From Kiloniellaceae bacterium (GTDB taxonomy: Bacteria; Pseudomonadota; Alphaproteobacteria; Kiloniellales; Kiloniellaceae): a stretch of DNA of 13,881 nucleotides. A program made the translations under genes and the position numbers. Shown piece after piece: positions 1 through 7,849 of the stretch. The stretch lies in the NCBI GenBank assembly GCA_021776195.1, contig JAJFGK010000126.1, positions 1 to 13,881 of the forward strand, written 5' to 3'. A model generated the notes under the pieces. That model ran no database searches. It worked only from the letters and a program-made list of their open reading frames with translations, and was not told where the DNA came from. Position 1 is the stretch's first letter; each line of letters opens with the position of its first letter.

Positions 1-249
1 CTTTCGCACGCCTCGTGCGCGCAAATCTCATGCACCGAAAACGTCTCGACCGCCTCCTCAAACCCGAAACAAGACCACCCCAAAACCAAAACCAGTTGAA
101 CCTACAATGGAACTGAGATTTAAACCGGACAGCAGTGGGTCGAGCCCGAGGGTGACAGTAAATAAACGGGCAATTCCTGTAGTCCTTTGAAATCACTCAC
201 ATCATTTTGAGTCGGACTCAAAGGCCCCGCGCGCATCCAGCCTTGCCGG
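1..249. other. Leader region upstream of pstS, no confident gene
   Basis: This stretch is clearly less GC-rich than the rest of the window and has A-rich runs around 60-180. No gene can be called with confidence. Two frames are open from the left edge on the + strand: one ends at the TGA at 114-116 and the other at the TGA at 188-190. The first has better third-position G/C at its start and reads as an Arg/Leu-rich helix followed by a Pro/Gln/Asn-rich tail, so it could be the last codons of an upstream gene. The second is Lys/Pro-rich with poor codon bias. Neither resembles a family I recognise. The region also holds a short dyad at 206-222, listed separately. Confidence 0.4.
206..222. repeat. 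17-bp perfect dyad upstream of the Pho box
   Basis: TTTGAGTC (206-213) and GACTCAAA (215-222) are perfect reverse complements around a single central G. A one-base loop does not suit an RNA hairpin, so a protein-binding dyad is more likely. The right arm can also pair with CCTTTGA at 184-190 through TCAAAGG at 218-224, a competing arrangement. It lies 28 bp upstream of the Pho box, where an additional regulator of the pst operon could act. The role is inferred. Confidence 0.4.
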
Positions 250-267
250 CTGTCATAAAACTGTCAT
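250..267 (+). promoter_or_regulatory. Pho box (PhoB binding site) for the pst operon
   Basis: CTGTCAT (250-256), the spacer AAAA (257-260), and CTGTCAT (261-267) form a direct repeat with 11-bp periodicity. This matches the classical PhoB-box consensus of two CTGTCAT units separated by 4 A/T-rich bases without a mismatch. It lies about 105 bp before the pstS start codon. PhoB-dependent promoters normally use the box in place of a -35 element. I see no good -10 hexamer about 10 bp downstream, so the transcription start is not assigned. Since phoB is the last gene of this cluster, the site implies positive autoregulation under phosphate limitation. Confidence 0.93.
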
Positions 268-372
268 CGAACCGAAACAAAAGGGTGACCTGTCGCGCCT
301 AGGGTCCCGGCTATCGAAGACGGCGGACATCCCGCCCTTCGCGGCCTTTTACAAACACCCTAAGGAGCCATC

Positions 373-1407
373 ATGCTGCGCCCTATCCTCCTCGCCACCG
401 CGGTGGCGGTCCTCGCCACGGCCACTTCCGCTTCGGCGGCCGAACGCGACCAGATCCGCGTAGTCGGATCCTCCACCGTCTTTCCCTTTTCCACGGCGGT
501 CGCCGAGACCTTCGGCAAGACTTCCAGCTTCAAGACGCCGATTGTCGAGAGCACCGGCTCGGGCGGCGGCTTGAAGCTGTTCTGCAGCGGCGTCGGTTTC
601 GCGCACCCGGACATGACCAACGCGTCGCGCCGCATCAAGGAGTCGGAGTTCAAGAAGTGCGCCGACGCCGGGATCACCATCACCGAGATCAAGATCGGCT
701 TCGACGGTATCGTGCTGGCCAACTCCAGGAAGTCCAACCCGCTGTCGCTGACCAAAAGGCAGATCTTCCTGGCCCTGGCCAAGGACGTGCCCGATGGCAA
801 GGGCAAGATGGTCGCCAACCCCTACAGCACATGGAACCAGATCGATCCGACGCTGCCGGCCGCCAAGATCGAGGTTCTCGGCCCGCCGCCGACCAGCGGC
901 ACCCGGGACGCTTTCGTCGAGCTGGCCATGGAAGGCGGCGCGACGTCCTTCGATAGACTCAAGGCGCTGCGCCAGTCCGACAAGAAAGCCTTCAAGGCAA
1001 TCGCCCACGCGATCCGCGAAGACGGCGCCTATGTCCAGGCCGGCGAGAACGACAACCTGATCGTCCAGAAACTGGAAGCCAATCCGAGCGCCGTTGGCAT
1101 CTTCGGCTTTTCCTTCCTGGACCAGAACGACCACAAGATCCAGGGCGCCCTGGTGGGCGGCGTCGCGCCGGCATTCGAGGCCATCGCCGCCGGCGACTAT
1201 GGCATCTCCCGCTCACTCTTCTTCTACGTGAAGCAAGAGCACATCGGCCTGGTCCCCGGCATCATGGAGTTCGTCAGGGAGTTCACCAGCGACCGCGCCT
1301 GGGGCGATGAGGGCTATCTGACCGACAAGGGTCTGATCCCGCTGCCCGAGGCCGAGCGCAAGGCGATCCGGGACGGTGCCCTGAGCAGCCAGGCCTTGAC
1401 CATGTAG
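373..1407 (+). CDS. pstS: Phosphate ABC transporter substrate-binding protein PstS
   Basis: Periplasmic phosphate receptor that delivers phosphate to the PstCA permease. The 344-residue product starts with a typical Sec signal peptide: a short basic N-terminus, a hydrophobic core of about residues 4-18, and a probable signal peptidase I site in the Ala/Ser-rich segment near residues 20-23. The mature part begins with the family motif RVVGSSTVFPF (29-39). It continues with a GSGGG loop (62-66), DMTNASR (80-86) and PPTSGTRDAF (172-181), which correspond to phosphate-contacting loops of PstS proteins. An AGGAG ribosome site (363-367) lies 5 bases before the ATG. It is the first gene after the Pho box and is followed 55 bp later by pstC, the usual order. 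The identity is secure from motifs plus context. Confidence 0.95.
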   Translation: MLRPILLATAVAVLATATSASAAERDQIRVVGSSTVFPFSTAVAETFGKTSSFKTPIVESTGSGGGLKLFCSGVGFAHPDMTNASRRIKESEFKKCADAGITITEIKIGFDGIVLANSRKSNPLSLTKRQIFLALAKDVPDGKGKMVANPYSTWNQIDPTLPAAKIEVLGPPPTSGTRDAFVELAMEGGATSFDRLKALRQSDKKAFKAIAHAIREDGAYVQAGENDNLIVQKLEANPSAVGIFGFSFLDQNDHKIQGALVGGVAPAFEAIAAGDYGISRSLFFYVKQEHIGLVPGIMEFVREFTSDRAWGDEGYLTDKGLIPLPEAERKAIRDGALSSQALTM

Positions 1408-1462
1408 CAACGACGCGCGCCAGGCGGCAAATCGTGCGAGCAGGGAGCGAGCGAGTAACACC

Positions 1463-2845
1463 ATGTCAGCCCCGACGCTTTTCTTCGTGATCCTGGCCCT
1501 ATCGGTCTTCGGGTTCTTCCTGGGTCAAAAGCGCGCCACCAGCCTGTCCGGTGGACAGCGTTCCGTGCTTCATTCCCGGCCCAGTCAGCATGGCCTCTTC
1601 GTGGCCGCCTGGTGCGGCATTCCGGCTCTGGTCCTCGCGCTCCTGTGGATCGTCTTCGAGCCGCAGATCGCCCGGGGCATTTTGGTACAAAGCCTGTCCG
1701 GCGCGCAGCAGGCGCTGGAGGAAGGCGATCTGCAGCAGTTGTTGTCAGAAATCCGGGCCCTGGCCGCCGGCCGGCGTGACGCCGCCGGCGCGGATCCGGA
1801 ACTGCTGCGGGCGGCCGAAGCCTACAAGACCTTCAGCTCAATCGGCGGCGGCGCCATCGTCGCGACGATCATCGCAACGGCAGTCCTCGGACTGGCCCTG
1901 GCGCGGCGGAAGATCTCCACTGCCTTCCGGGCCAGCCATTCCATCGAGCGCTTGGCCCGCGGCGCGATGATCGTGGCCTCGGCAATCGCCGTCCTGACGA
2001 CGGTCGGGATCATCCTGTCGCTGCTTTTCGAGTCGCTGCGGTTTTTCGCCCAGGTCCCCTTTCACGATTTCCTGTTCGGGATTCAGTGGTCGCCACAGAC
2101 CGCGCTGCGCGAGGATCAGGTCGGGGCATCGGGGACCTTCGGCGCGATCCCGCTTTTCGTCGGCACGCTGCTCATCACCCTGGTCGCCATGGCCACGGCG
2201 GTACCGATCGGGTTGTTCTCCGCCATTTACCTTTCGGAGTACGCAACGCCGCGGTTCCGCGCCATCGTCAAACCGATCCTCGAAATTCTGGCCGGCGTGC
2301 CGACGGTGGTCTACGGCTTCTTCGCGGCCTTGACCGTGGCGCCGCTGATTCGCGGCTGGGGCGAGGCCATCGGTCTCGACGTCGCCTCGGAATCGGCCCT
2401 GGCCGCCGGCCTGGTCATGGGCATGATGATCATCCCCTTCGTCTCCTCCCTGACCGACGATGTCATGAGCGCGGTGCCGCAAAGTCTGCGGGACGGCGCC
2501 TACGCCATGGGCGCCACGCAATCGGAAACGGTCATGCAGATCGTCATCCCGGCGGCCCTGCCCGGCATCGTCGGGGCGATCCTGCTGGCGGTCAGCCGGG
2601 CCATCGGCGAGACCATGATCGTGGTTATGGCCGCCGGCCTGGCCGCCAACCTCACCATCAACCCGCTGGAGGCCGTGACCACCGTGACAGTGCAGATCGT
2701 CACGCTGCTGGTCGGCGATCAGGAGTTCGACAGCGCCAAGACCCTGGCCGCCTTCGCGCTCGGTCTGACGCTGTTCCTGATCACCTTGTCGCTCAACGTC
2801 CTGGCCCTGCAGATCGTGAAAAAGTATCGAGAAAAATATGACTGA
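1463..2845 (+). CDS. pstC: Phosphate ABC transporter permease PstC
   Basis: Inner-membrane subunit that forms the phosphate channel with PstA. At 460 residues it is well above the roughly 300-residue E. coli protein because of an N-terminal extension, as seen in many alphaproteobacterial PstC proteins. The extension has hydrophobic segments near residues 5-20, 46-65 and 127-147, with a charged Glu/Gln-rich stretch (about 82-120) between the last two. The core permease domain runs from about 225 to 455. It carries the ABC-permease EAA loop around 344-382 (DGAYAMGATQSET, then the IPAALPGI and SRAIGET region), which docks on PstB. Its stop codon lies 8 bases inside pstA, implying translational coupling. 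The upstream ribosome site is weak (purine-rich GGGAGCGAGCGAG), so the start is likely but not certain. Confidence 0.95.
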   Translation: MSAPTLFFVILALSVFGFFLGQKRATSLSGGQRSVLHSRPSQHGLFVAAWCGIPALVLALLWIVFEPQIARGILVQSLSGAQQALEEGDLQQLLSEIRALAAGRRDAAGADPELLRAAEAYKTFSSIGGGAIVATIIATAVLGLALARRKISTAFRASHSIERLARGAMIVASAIAVLTTVGIILSLLFESLRFFAQVPFHDFLFGIQWSPQTALREDQVGASGTFGAIPLFVGTLLITLVAMATAVPIGLFSAIYLSEYATPRFRAIVKPILEILAGVPTVVYGFFAALTVAPLIRGWGEAIGLDVASESALAAGLVMGMMIIPFVSSLTDDVMSAVPQSLRDGAYAMGATQSETVMQIVIPAALPGIVGAILLAVSRAIGETMIVVMAAGLAANLTINPLEAVTTVTVQIVTLLVGDQEFDSAKTLAAFALGLTLFLITLSLNVLALQIVKKYREKYD

Positions 2846-4142
2846 GATGACCGCTTCCCCACCCCTTGCAATCGCCCACGACGCCGCGGCCCGGCGCGTA
2901 TCGCGGCGCAACGCCGCCGAGCGCCGGTTCCGGCTTTACGGACTTGGCGCGATCGTCACGGCGATTGCCCTGTTGGCGGTGCTGCTCTACTCGGTCCTCG
3001 CGGGCGGACTGCCGGCCTTTTGGCAAGCCACGGTGGGGGTCGAGGTCTATTTCGATCCAGACGAGATCGATCCGCAGGGTAACCGCGATCCCGAGGTCCT
3101 GCGCACCGCGGACTACCAGCGCCTCCTGAAAGATGGCCTGCGCGATTTCTTTCCAGAGGTCACCAAGCGCAAGGAAAGGCGGCTCCTCTACAAGCTGATC
3201 TCGTCGGCGGCCGGCTACGAGCTCGGCCAGCAGGTCCTGGCGGACCCGGAAATGATCGGCACCACCCAGCTTGTCTGGGTCGCCGCCTCGGACACCGTGA
3301 GCTCCCTGGTCAAGGGCGGTCTGGCGCGCGATCCCGCAAGCGAGAGCGGCATTCGACACGAAAAACTGCTCGGGTTCATCGAGGCCCTGGAAAGCAGGGA
3401 CCGAGTGACCCTGCGTTTCAACGCGAACTTCTTCACCTCCGGCGATTCCCGCGAGCCTGAACAGGCCGGCATCTGGGGCGCCGTGGTCGGCTCCTTCTTC
3501 ACCCTGCTGATCACTCTCTTTGCAAGCTTTCCGGTTGCCGTGCTGGCGGCGGTCTATCTCGAGGAGTTCGCGCCCAAGAACCGCTTCACCGATCTGATCG
3601 AAGTGAACATCAACAATCTAGCCGCGGTGCCGTCGATCATCTTCGGGCTGCTCGGCCTCGCGATCTTTCTGAACTTCTTTGGCCTGCCGCGCTCGGCGCC
3701 CCTGGTCGGCGGTCTGGTGCTCTCCCTCATGACCTTGCCGACCATCATCATCGCCGCCCGCGCCGCCCTGAAGGCCGTGCCGCCGTCGATCCGTCAGGCC
3801 GCACTGGCAATCGGCGCCTCGCCTCTGCAGACCACCCTGCACCACACCCTTCCGCTCGCCATGCCCGGCATTTTGACCGGGACGATTATCGGCATGGCCG
3901 GCGCGCTGGGCGAGACCGCTCCCCTGCTCATGATCGGCATGGTCGCCTTCATCGTTGACATTCCCGGCGGCGTGACCGACGCCGCCACGGTGCTGCCGGT
4001 GCAGATCTACATCTGGTCCGACAGCCCCGAACGGGGATTCTCGGAGAAGACCAACGCGGCCATCATCGTGCTCTTGGCCTTCTTGATCTTCATGAACGGC
4101 CTGGCGGTCGTTCTCCGCAAAAAATTCGAACACCGTTGGTAA
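2838..4142 (+). CDS. pstA: Phosphate ABC transporter permease PstA
   Basis: Second membrane subunit of the phosphate importer. The product is 434 residues, longer than the roughly 300-residue E. coli PstA. It carries an alphaproteobacterial-type N-terminal region (DUF3333-like): one membrane segment (about 34-55), then a soluble, probably periplasmic insert of about 150 residues (60-205) rich in charged residues. The permease core starts near 212 ([17 protein letters not shown]) and contains the EAA loop at about 318-360 ([15 protein letters not shown] through GALGET). The ATG at 2838 overlaps the end of pstC by 8 bases. A second in-frame ATG at 2847 would remove three residues and is an alternative start. 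The gene is followed by pstB after a 10-bp gap. Confidence 0.95.
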   Translation: MTEMTASPPLAIAHDAAARRVSRRNAAERRFRLYGLGAIVTAIALLAVLLYSVLAGGLPAFWQATVGVEVYFDPDEIDPQGNRDPEVLRTADYQRLLKDGLRDFFPEVTKRKERRLLYKLISSAAGYELGQQVLADPEMIGTTQLVWVAASDTVSSLVKGGLARDPASESGIRHEKLLGFIEALESRDRVTLRFNANFFTSGDSREPEQAGIWGAVVGSFFTLLITLFASFPVAVLAAVYLEEFAPKNRFTDLIEVNINNLAAVPSIIFGLLGLAIFLNFFGLPRSAPLVGGLVLSLMTLPTIIIAARAALKAVPPSIRQAALAIGASPLQTTLHHTLPLAMPGILTGTIIGMAGALGETAPLLMIGMVAFIVDIPGGVTDAATVLPVQIYIWSDSPERGFSEKTNAAIIVLLAFLIFMNGLAVVLRKKFEHRW

Positions 4143-4152
4143 GGAGACCGAA

Positions 4153-4989
4153 ATGAACGCCCTTAATCCAGGTATCGCGTCACAGCCAGGTATCAAGTCA
4201 GAGAGAGTGGCCGTCGGGACGACCAGACCCTATCCGGTCAAGGTCGCGGCTCGCGGCCTATCGGTCTACTATGGCGAGGCTCACGCGCTGCACGCCGTCG
4301 ATCTCGACATCGCGGCCCGCCAGGTGACCGCGCTGATCGGCCCCTCCGGCTGCGGCAAGTCCACCTTCCTGCGCTGCATCAACCGCATGAACGACGTGAT
4401 CGAGGGCTGCCGGGTCGAGGGCAAAATCACCATCGACGGCCAGGACATCTACGACCCGGCGATGGACGTGGTGCAGCTCCGCGCGCGGGTCGGCATGGTG
4501 TTTCAAAAACCCAACCCCTTTCCCAAGTCGATCTACGACAACATCGCCTATGGGCCGCGCATCCACGGCCTCTACAACGACAAACGGGATCTCGACGAGA
4601 TCGTCGAGAAATCCCTGAGGCGCGCCGGGCTCTGGGCGGAGGTCAAGGATCGCCTGCAGGCTCCGAGCACGGGGCTGTCGGGCGGCCAGCAGCAGCGCCT
4701 CTGTATCGCTCGGGCCATTGCCGTCAGCCCGGAGGTGATCTTGATGGACGAGCCCTGCTCGGCATTGGATCCCATCGCCACGGCGCATATCGAAGAGCTG
4801 ATCGACGAACTGCGCGAGAACTATACGATTCTGATCGTCACCCACTCCATGCAGCAGGCCGCACGGGTCTCGCAGAGGACGGCCTTCTTTCATCTCGGCG
4901 ATCTGGTCGAGATGGGCGAGACCGGGCAAATTTTCACCGCGCCGCAGAACCCGCGCACCCAGGACTACATCACTGGCCGTTTCGGATGA
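4153..4989 (+). CDS. pstB: Phosphate ABC transporter ATP-binding protein PstB
   Basis: Cytoplasmic ATPase that powers phosphate import through PstCA. All expected ABC motifs are visible in the 278-residue product: Walker [10 protein letters not shown] (63-71), Q-loop glutamine (118) in VFQKPNPFP, signature LSGGQQQR (175-182), Walker B VILMDEP (195-201) with catalytic Glu200, and the switch histidine His231. The [15 protein letters not shown] block and SALDPIAT are characteristic of PstB. The first 25 or so residues form a non-conserved extension ahead of the ATPase core. A strong AGGAGA ribosome site precedes the ATG directly after the pstA stop. It is followed by phoU 28 bp downstream. Confidence 0.97.
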   Translation: MNALNPGIASQPGIKSERVAVGTTRPYPVKVAARGLSVYYGEAHALHAVDLDIAARQVTALIGPSGCGKSTFLRCINRMNDVIEGCRVEGKITIDGQDIYDPAMDVVQLRARVGMVFQKPNPFPKSIYDNIAYGPRIHGLYNDKRDLDEIVEKSLRRAGLWAEVKDRLQAPSTGLSGGQQQRLCIARAIAVSPEVILMDEPCSALDPIATAHIEELIDELRENYTILIVTHSMQQAARVSQRTAFFHLGDLVEMGETGQIFTAPQNPRTQDYITGRFG

Positions 4990-5017
4990 TGCACTCACCC
5001 ATCGGGAGCCCCGCTCA

Positions 5018-5782
5018 ATGACGCAAGACCACACCGTCACCGCCTTCGACGACGCCCTCGAAGCCCTCAGGTCCGATATCATGCGCATGGGCGGACAGGT
5101 CGAAGCGCAGCTTTCCGCCGCGATCGAGGTCATGACCCGAAACGATGAGGCCCTGGCGCGCGAAATAATCGCCAGCGACGCCACCGTCGACCAACTTGAA
5201 CACCATGTCCAGGAAAAGGCGGTCTCCATCCTCGCCCTGCGTCAGCCCATGGCCAATGACCTGCGCCAGGTCGTGGCGGCCTTCAAGGTCGCCAGCGAAC
5301 TGGAGCGCATGGGCGATCATACGGTCAATATCGCCAAGCGGCTCATTCCCTTGGGCCAGCTGCCGCCCATTCCGCGCTTTGCCATGATTATCCGCATGGC
5401 CAGGCTGGTGCTGGAGAACACCAAGGAAACGCTCGATACCTTCGCCGCCGGCGACCCCGAGGCGGCCAAACGGGTGTGGCAGCGCGACGAGGAGGTCGAC
5501 GAGCTCTATAACTCATTGTTCCGCGAGCTCTTGACCTACATGATGGAAGATCCGCGAACCATCACGGGCTGCACGCATTTGCTCTTTGTCGCCAAGAACA
5601 TCGAGCGCATGGGCGATCACGCGACCAACATCGCCGAGACCATCGTCTATGTCGCGACCGGCGACCGACCGGACTACGACCGGCCCAGTGTCGATCGGTC
5701 GTCCTTCTATCACCTCGCCGGGGCCGAGAGCGGGCCGGACGCCGCACCACGGCAAGAACTGAATGAGGAAGTCGTTCCGTGA
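5018..5782 (+). CDS. phoU: Phosphate signalling complex protein PhoU
   Basis: Cytoplasmic regulator that links the state of the Pst transporter to the PhoR/PhoB two-component system and restrains Pho regulon activity when phosphate is plentiful. The 254-residue product shows the two-fold repeat of three-helix bundles. Each repeat carries the metal-binding signature: ERMGDHTVNIA from residue 96 and ERMGDHATNIAE from residue 196. The C-terminal 35 or so residues (after about 218) are polar and likely disordered. It lies between pstB and phoB, its standard place. Its last bases overlap the phoB GTG start, so the two are probably translationally coupled. Confidence 0.95.
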   Translation: MTQDHTVTAFDDALEALRSDIMRMGGQVEAQLSAAIEVMTRNDEALAREIIASDATVDQLEHHVQEKAVSILALRQPMANDLRQVVAAFKVASELERMGDHTVNIAKRLIPLGQLPPIPRFAMIIRMARLVLENTKETLDTFAAGDPEAAKRVWQRDEEVDELYNSLFRELLTYMMEDPRTITGCTHLLFVAKNIERMGDHATNIAETIVYVATGDRPDYDRPSVDRSSFYHLAGAESGPDAAPRQELNEEVVP

Positions 5783-6477
5783 AATCCACGATCCTCATCG
5801 TCGAAGACGACGAGTCGATCCTGACCCTGGTCCGCTACAATCTCGAGACCGCGGACTTCCACGTCATCGAGGCGCGCGACGGCGGCGAAGGGCTGCTCAA
5901 GGTCGAAGAAGAGACGCCCGATCTGGTCATTTTCGATTGGATGCTGCCCCTGGTGTCCGGGGTGGAGGCCTGCCGGCGCCTGCGCCGGACGCCGGCGACC
6001 CGTGACCTTCCCATTATCCTGCTGACCGCGCGTGGCGAGGAAACCGACAAGCTGCGCGGCCTGGAAAGCGGCGCCGACGACTACATCACAAAACCCTTCT
6101 CCCCGGCCGAGCTGGTCGCCCGGGTCCGGGCTCTCTTGCGGCGCAGTCAGCCCGGTGGACGCGACGACCTGCTGCAGTTCCGCGATCTCGAAATGGACCT
6201 GGCCGCGCACCGGGTCCGGCGCGGCGGCACCGAAATCCACCTCGGCCCCACGGAGTACCGCCTGCTGCACTATTTCATGCAGCGGCCGGGCCGGGTCTTT
6301 TCCCGCGAGCAGCTATTGGATGCTGTTTGGGGGCGCGACATCTATGTCGAGCTGCGCACGGTCGACGTCCACATCCGACGCCTGCGCAAAGCCTTGAACG
6401 GGGCTGGCGGCGGCGACCTGATCCGCACCGTGCGGGCGGCCGGCTATGCGCTCGATACCCTGGAGACCGCCGTTTGA
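5779..6477 (+). CDS. phoB: Phosphate regulon response regulator PhoB
   Basis: OmpR/PhoB-type transcription factor that activates Pho genes when phosphorylated. The 232-residue product has an N-terminal receiver domain with acidic pocket Glu9-Asp10-Asp11, phosphoacceptor Asp53 (IFDWMLP), Thr83 and Lys105 (ITKPFSP). A C-terminal winged-helix domain (about 130-226) contains LGPTEYRLLHYFM, the recognition-helix segment RTVDVHIRRLRKAL and the wing RTVRAAGYAL. The start is a GTG overlapping the phoU stop, supported by GAGGAAG at 5765-5771, seven bases before it. Calling it PhoB rather than another OmpR-type regulator rests on the FDWMLP and PTEYRLL features plus its position behind phoU. The perfect Pho box before pstS suggests it controls its own operon. 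No partner kinase gene follows. Confidence 0.94.
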   Translation: MKSTILIVEDDESILTLVRYNLETADFHVIEARDGGEGLLKVEEETPDLVIFDWMLPLVSGVEACRRLRRTPATRDLPIILLTARGEETDKLRGLESGADDYITKPFSPAELVARVRALLRRSQPGGRDDLLQFRDLEMDLAAHRVRRGGTEIHLGPTEYRLLHYFMQRPGRVFSREQLLDAVWGRDIYVELRTVDVHIRRLRKALNGAGGGDLIRTVRAAGYALDTLETAV

Positions 6478-6544
6478 CCTGAGCTCGGACGCGGCTGCTT
6501 GCAATCGCGGCACAAGGGCGACACACAAGGGGCCTGTCGTGAGT

Positions 6545-6566
6545 GCCAGGTCGGTCGGACCCTGGC
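6545..6566 (+). other. Short inverted repeat between phoB and the oxidase gene
   Basis: GCCAGG (6545-6550) and CCTGGC (6561-6566) form a 6-bp perfect stem with a 10-base loop that can add two more pairs. There is no following T run, so it is a weak candidate for a terminator or operator separating the phosphate operon from the next gene. It may equally be chance in GC-rich DNA. Confidence 0.25.
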
Positions 6567-6598
6567 GCGGGATCCATGCGTAAGGGGGGACGTTAACG

Positions 6599-7849
6599 GT
6601 GAGGCTGGAGACCAATCCTGAAGTCGTGGTGATCGGTGCCGGCACGGCAGGCTTGGCGGCGGGACGCCGTCTCTTGGAGGCCGGCCGCAAGGTCCAGATT
6701 CTGGAAGCCGCCGGCCATGTCGGCGGGCGTTGCGTCACCGACACATCCAGTCTCGGCGCGCCTTTCGATCGCGGCGGGTCCTGGCTGCATTGCGCCACCG
6801 CCAACCCCCTGACACCCTTGGCCCGGGCCGAGGGTTTCTCGATTTTCGAGGACCAGCACCAGCCGCGCCATGTGATGCTTGCCGGCCGCCACCTGACGGA
6901 CCGCGAGCGAGACGAATACCTGGCCGCCAACAACCGCGGTTTCGCGGCCATCGCGGCGGCCGGCGCGAGCGGCCGCGACATCGCCGCCGAGGACGCCATG
7001 CCGGCGACCCCCTACCGCGCCCAGACCGGCCGGGTCTTGTCCTGGATCCATGGATTGGATCCGGACGGCATCTCGACCCTCGATTCGGCGCGTTTCGTGG
7101 AAGCCGAGGGCGAGTGGCTGCTGCGCGAGGGTCTGGGCAGCCTGATCGCCCGCCTCGGCGAAGGCCTGCCGGTCGCGCTCGACACCGCGGTCCAGGCCAT
7201 CGATTGGTCGGGCAGGGGCGTGACATGTCAGACCGACCGCGGCGACCTGTCGGCCGAGGCCGCCATCGTCACGGTCTCCAGCGGCCTTCTGGCCGCCGGG
7301 CGGATCGCCTTTCGCCCGGCCCTGCCGGACTGGAAGACGGCGGCGGCCGAAGATCTTCCCATGGGCCTTTTGAACAAGGTCGCGCTGCGCTTCGACGGCG
7401 GCATTCCGGGTCTGGAGGACGATCTGCGGGCCAGCCATTTCCCCAGCGACGATGTCGGCCTCGGCCTGCGGATCAACTATCTGGGTGGTCCCTTGACCCT
7501 CGCCTTTCTCGGCGGCCGTCACGCCAAGGCCATGGAGGAAGCCGGTTTCGAGGCCAGCCGCGATCTGGTCCGCGAGGCCCTGACCACGCTCTTCGGCGCC
7601 AAGTCCGTCCCGCAGCCGAGCCGCGGCGCCTGGACCGACTGGTGGCAGAACCCCCTGACCCTGGGCGCCTACAGCGGCGCGCGGCCGGGCCGGGCCGATG
7701 CCCGGGCCGCCCTGGCCCGCCCCCTCGACACGCGCCTCTTCTTTGCCGGCGAGGCCACCATTGCCGACTGGCACGCCACCGTGGCCGGCGCCCATCTTTC
7801 GGGAATCCGCGCCGCCGAGGAGTTCCTCGCCGGGCGGGCCGCGGCATGA
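6599..7849 (+). CDS. FAD-dependent amine oxidase-like oxidoreductase
   Basis: The 416-residue protein belongs to the flavin-containing amine oxidase superfamily (monoamine/polyamine oxidase-like). Residues 9-22 (VVVIGAGTAGLAAG) form the FAD-binding Rossmann loop, followed by the acidic residue ending the second strand (ILEA, 34-37) and the GGRC motif (42-45) typical of this superfamily. The C-terminal FAD motif is FAGEAT (382-387), followed by a helix with GAHLSGIRAAEEF. No signal peptide is visible, so it is probably cytoplasmic. The start is GTG with an AAGGGGGGA ribosome site about 9 bases upstream. The stop overlaps the ATG of the next gene (ATGA). By family it should oxidise a C-N bond with O2 or another acceptor, but the substrate cannot be read from sequence. 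A carotenoid-desaturase-like role is less likely. Confidence 0.85.
   Translation: MRLETNPEVVVIGAGTAGLAAGRRLLEAGRKVQILEAAGHVGGRCVTDTSSLGAPFDRGGSWLHCATANPLTPLARAEGFSIFEDQHQPRHVMLAGRHLTDRERDEYLAANNRGFAAIAAAGASGRDIAAEDAMPATPYRAQTGRVLSWIHGLDPDGISTLDSARFVEAEGEWLLREGLGSLIARLGEGLPVALDTAVQAIDWSGRGVTCQTDRGDLSAEAAIVTVSSGLLAAGRIAFRPALPDWKTAAAEDLPMGLLNKVALRFDGGIPGLEDDLRASHFPSDDVGLGLRINYLGGPLTLAFLGGRHAKAMEEAGFEASRDLVREALTTLFGAKSVPQPSRGAWTDWWQNPLTLGAYSGARPGRADARAALARPLDTRLFFAGEATIADWHATVAGAHLSGIRAAEEFLAGRAAA

Noticed and set aside
107..190. 27-codon small ORF upstream of pstS as a leader peptide
   Set aside because: No ribosome site precedes the ATG, the frame is open further upstream, and the peptide shows no attenuation-like residue pattern.
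290..296. Third Pho half-site CTGTCGC
   Set aside because: It departs from the consensus and is out of the 11-bp phase set by the perfect box at 250-267.
1838..2911. 357-codon open frame on the - strand opposite pstC
   Set aside because: Antisense shadow of pstC; rich in Arg, Asp, Gly, Gln and His as expected from the complement of a membrane-protein gene.
6730..7845. Upstream extension of the enolase-like reading frame
   Set aside because: The translation here is Arg/Pro/Gly-rich and is the +1 shadow of the oxidase gene. The ATG at 7846 with ATGA overlap gives a normal-length family member.
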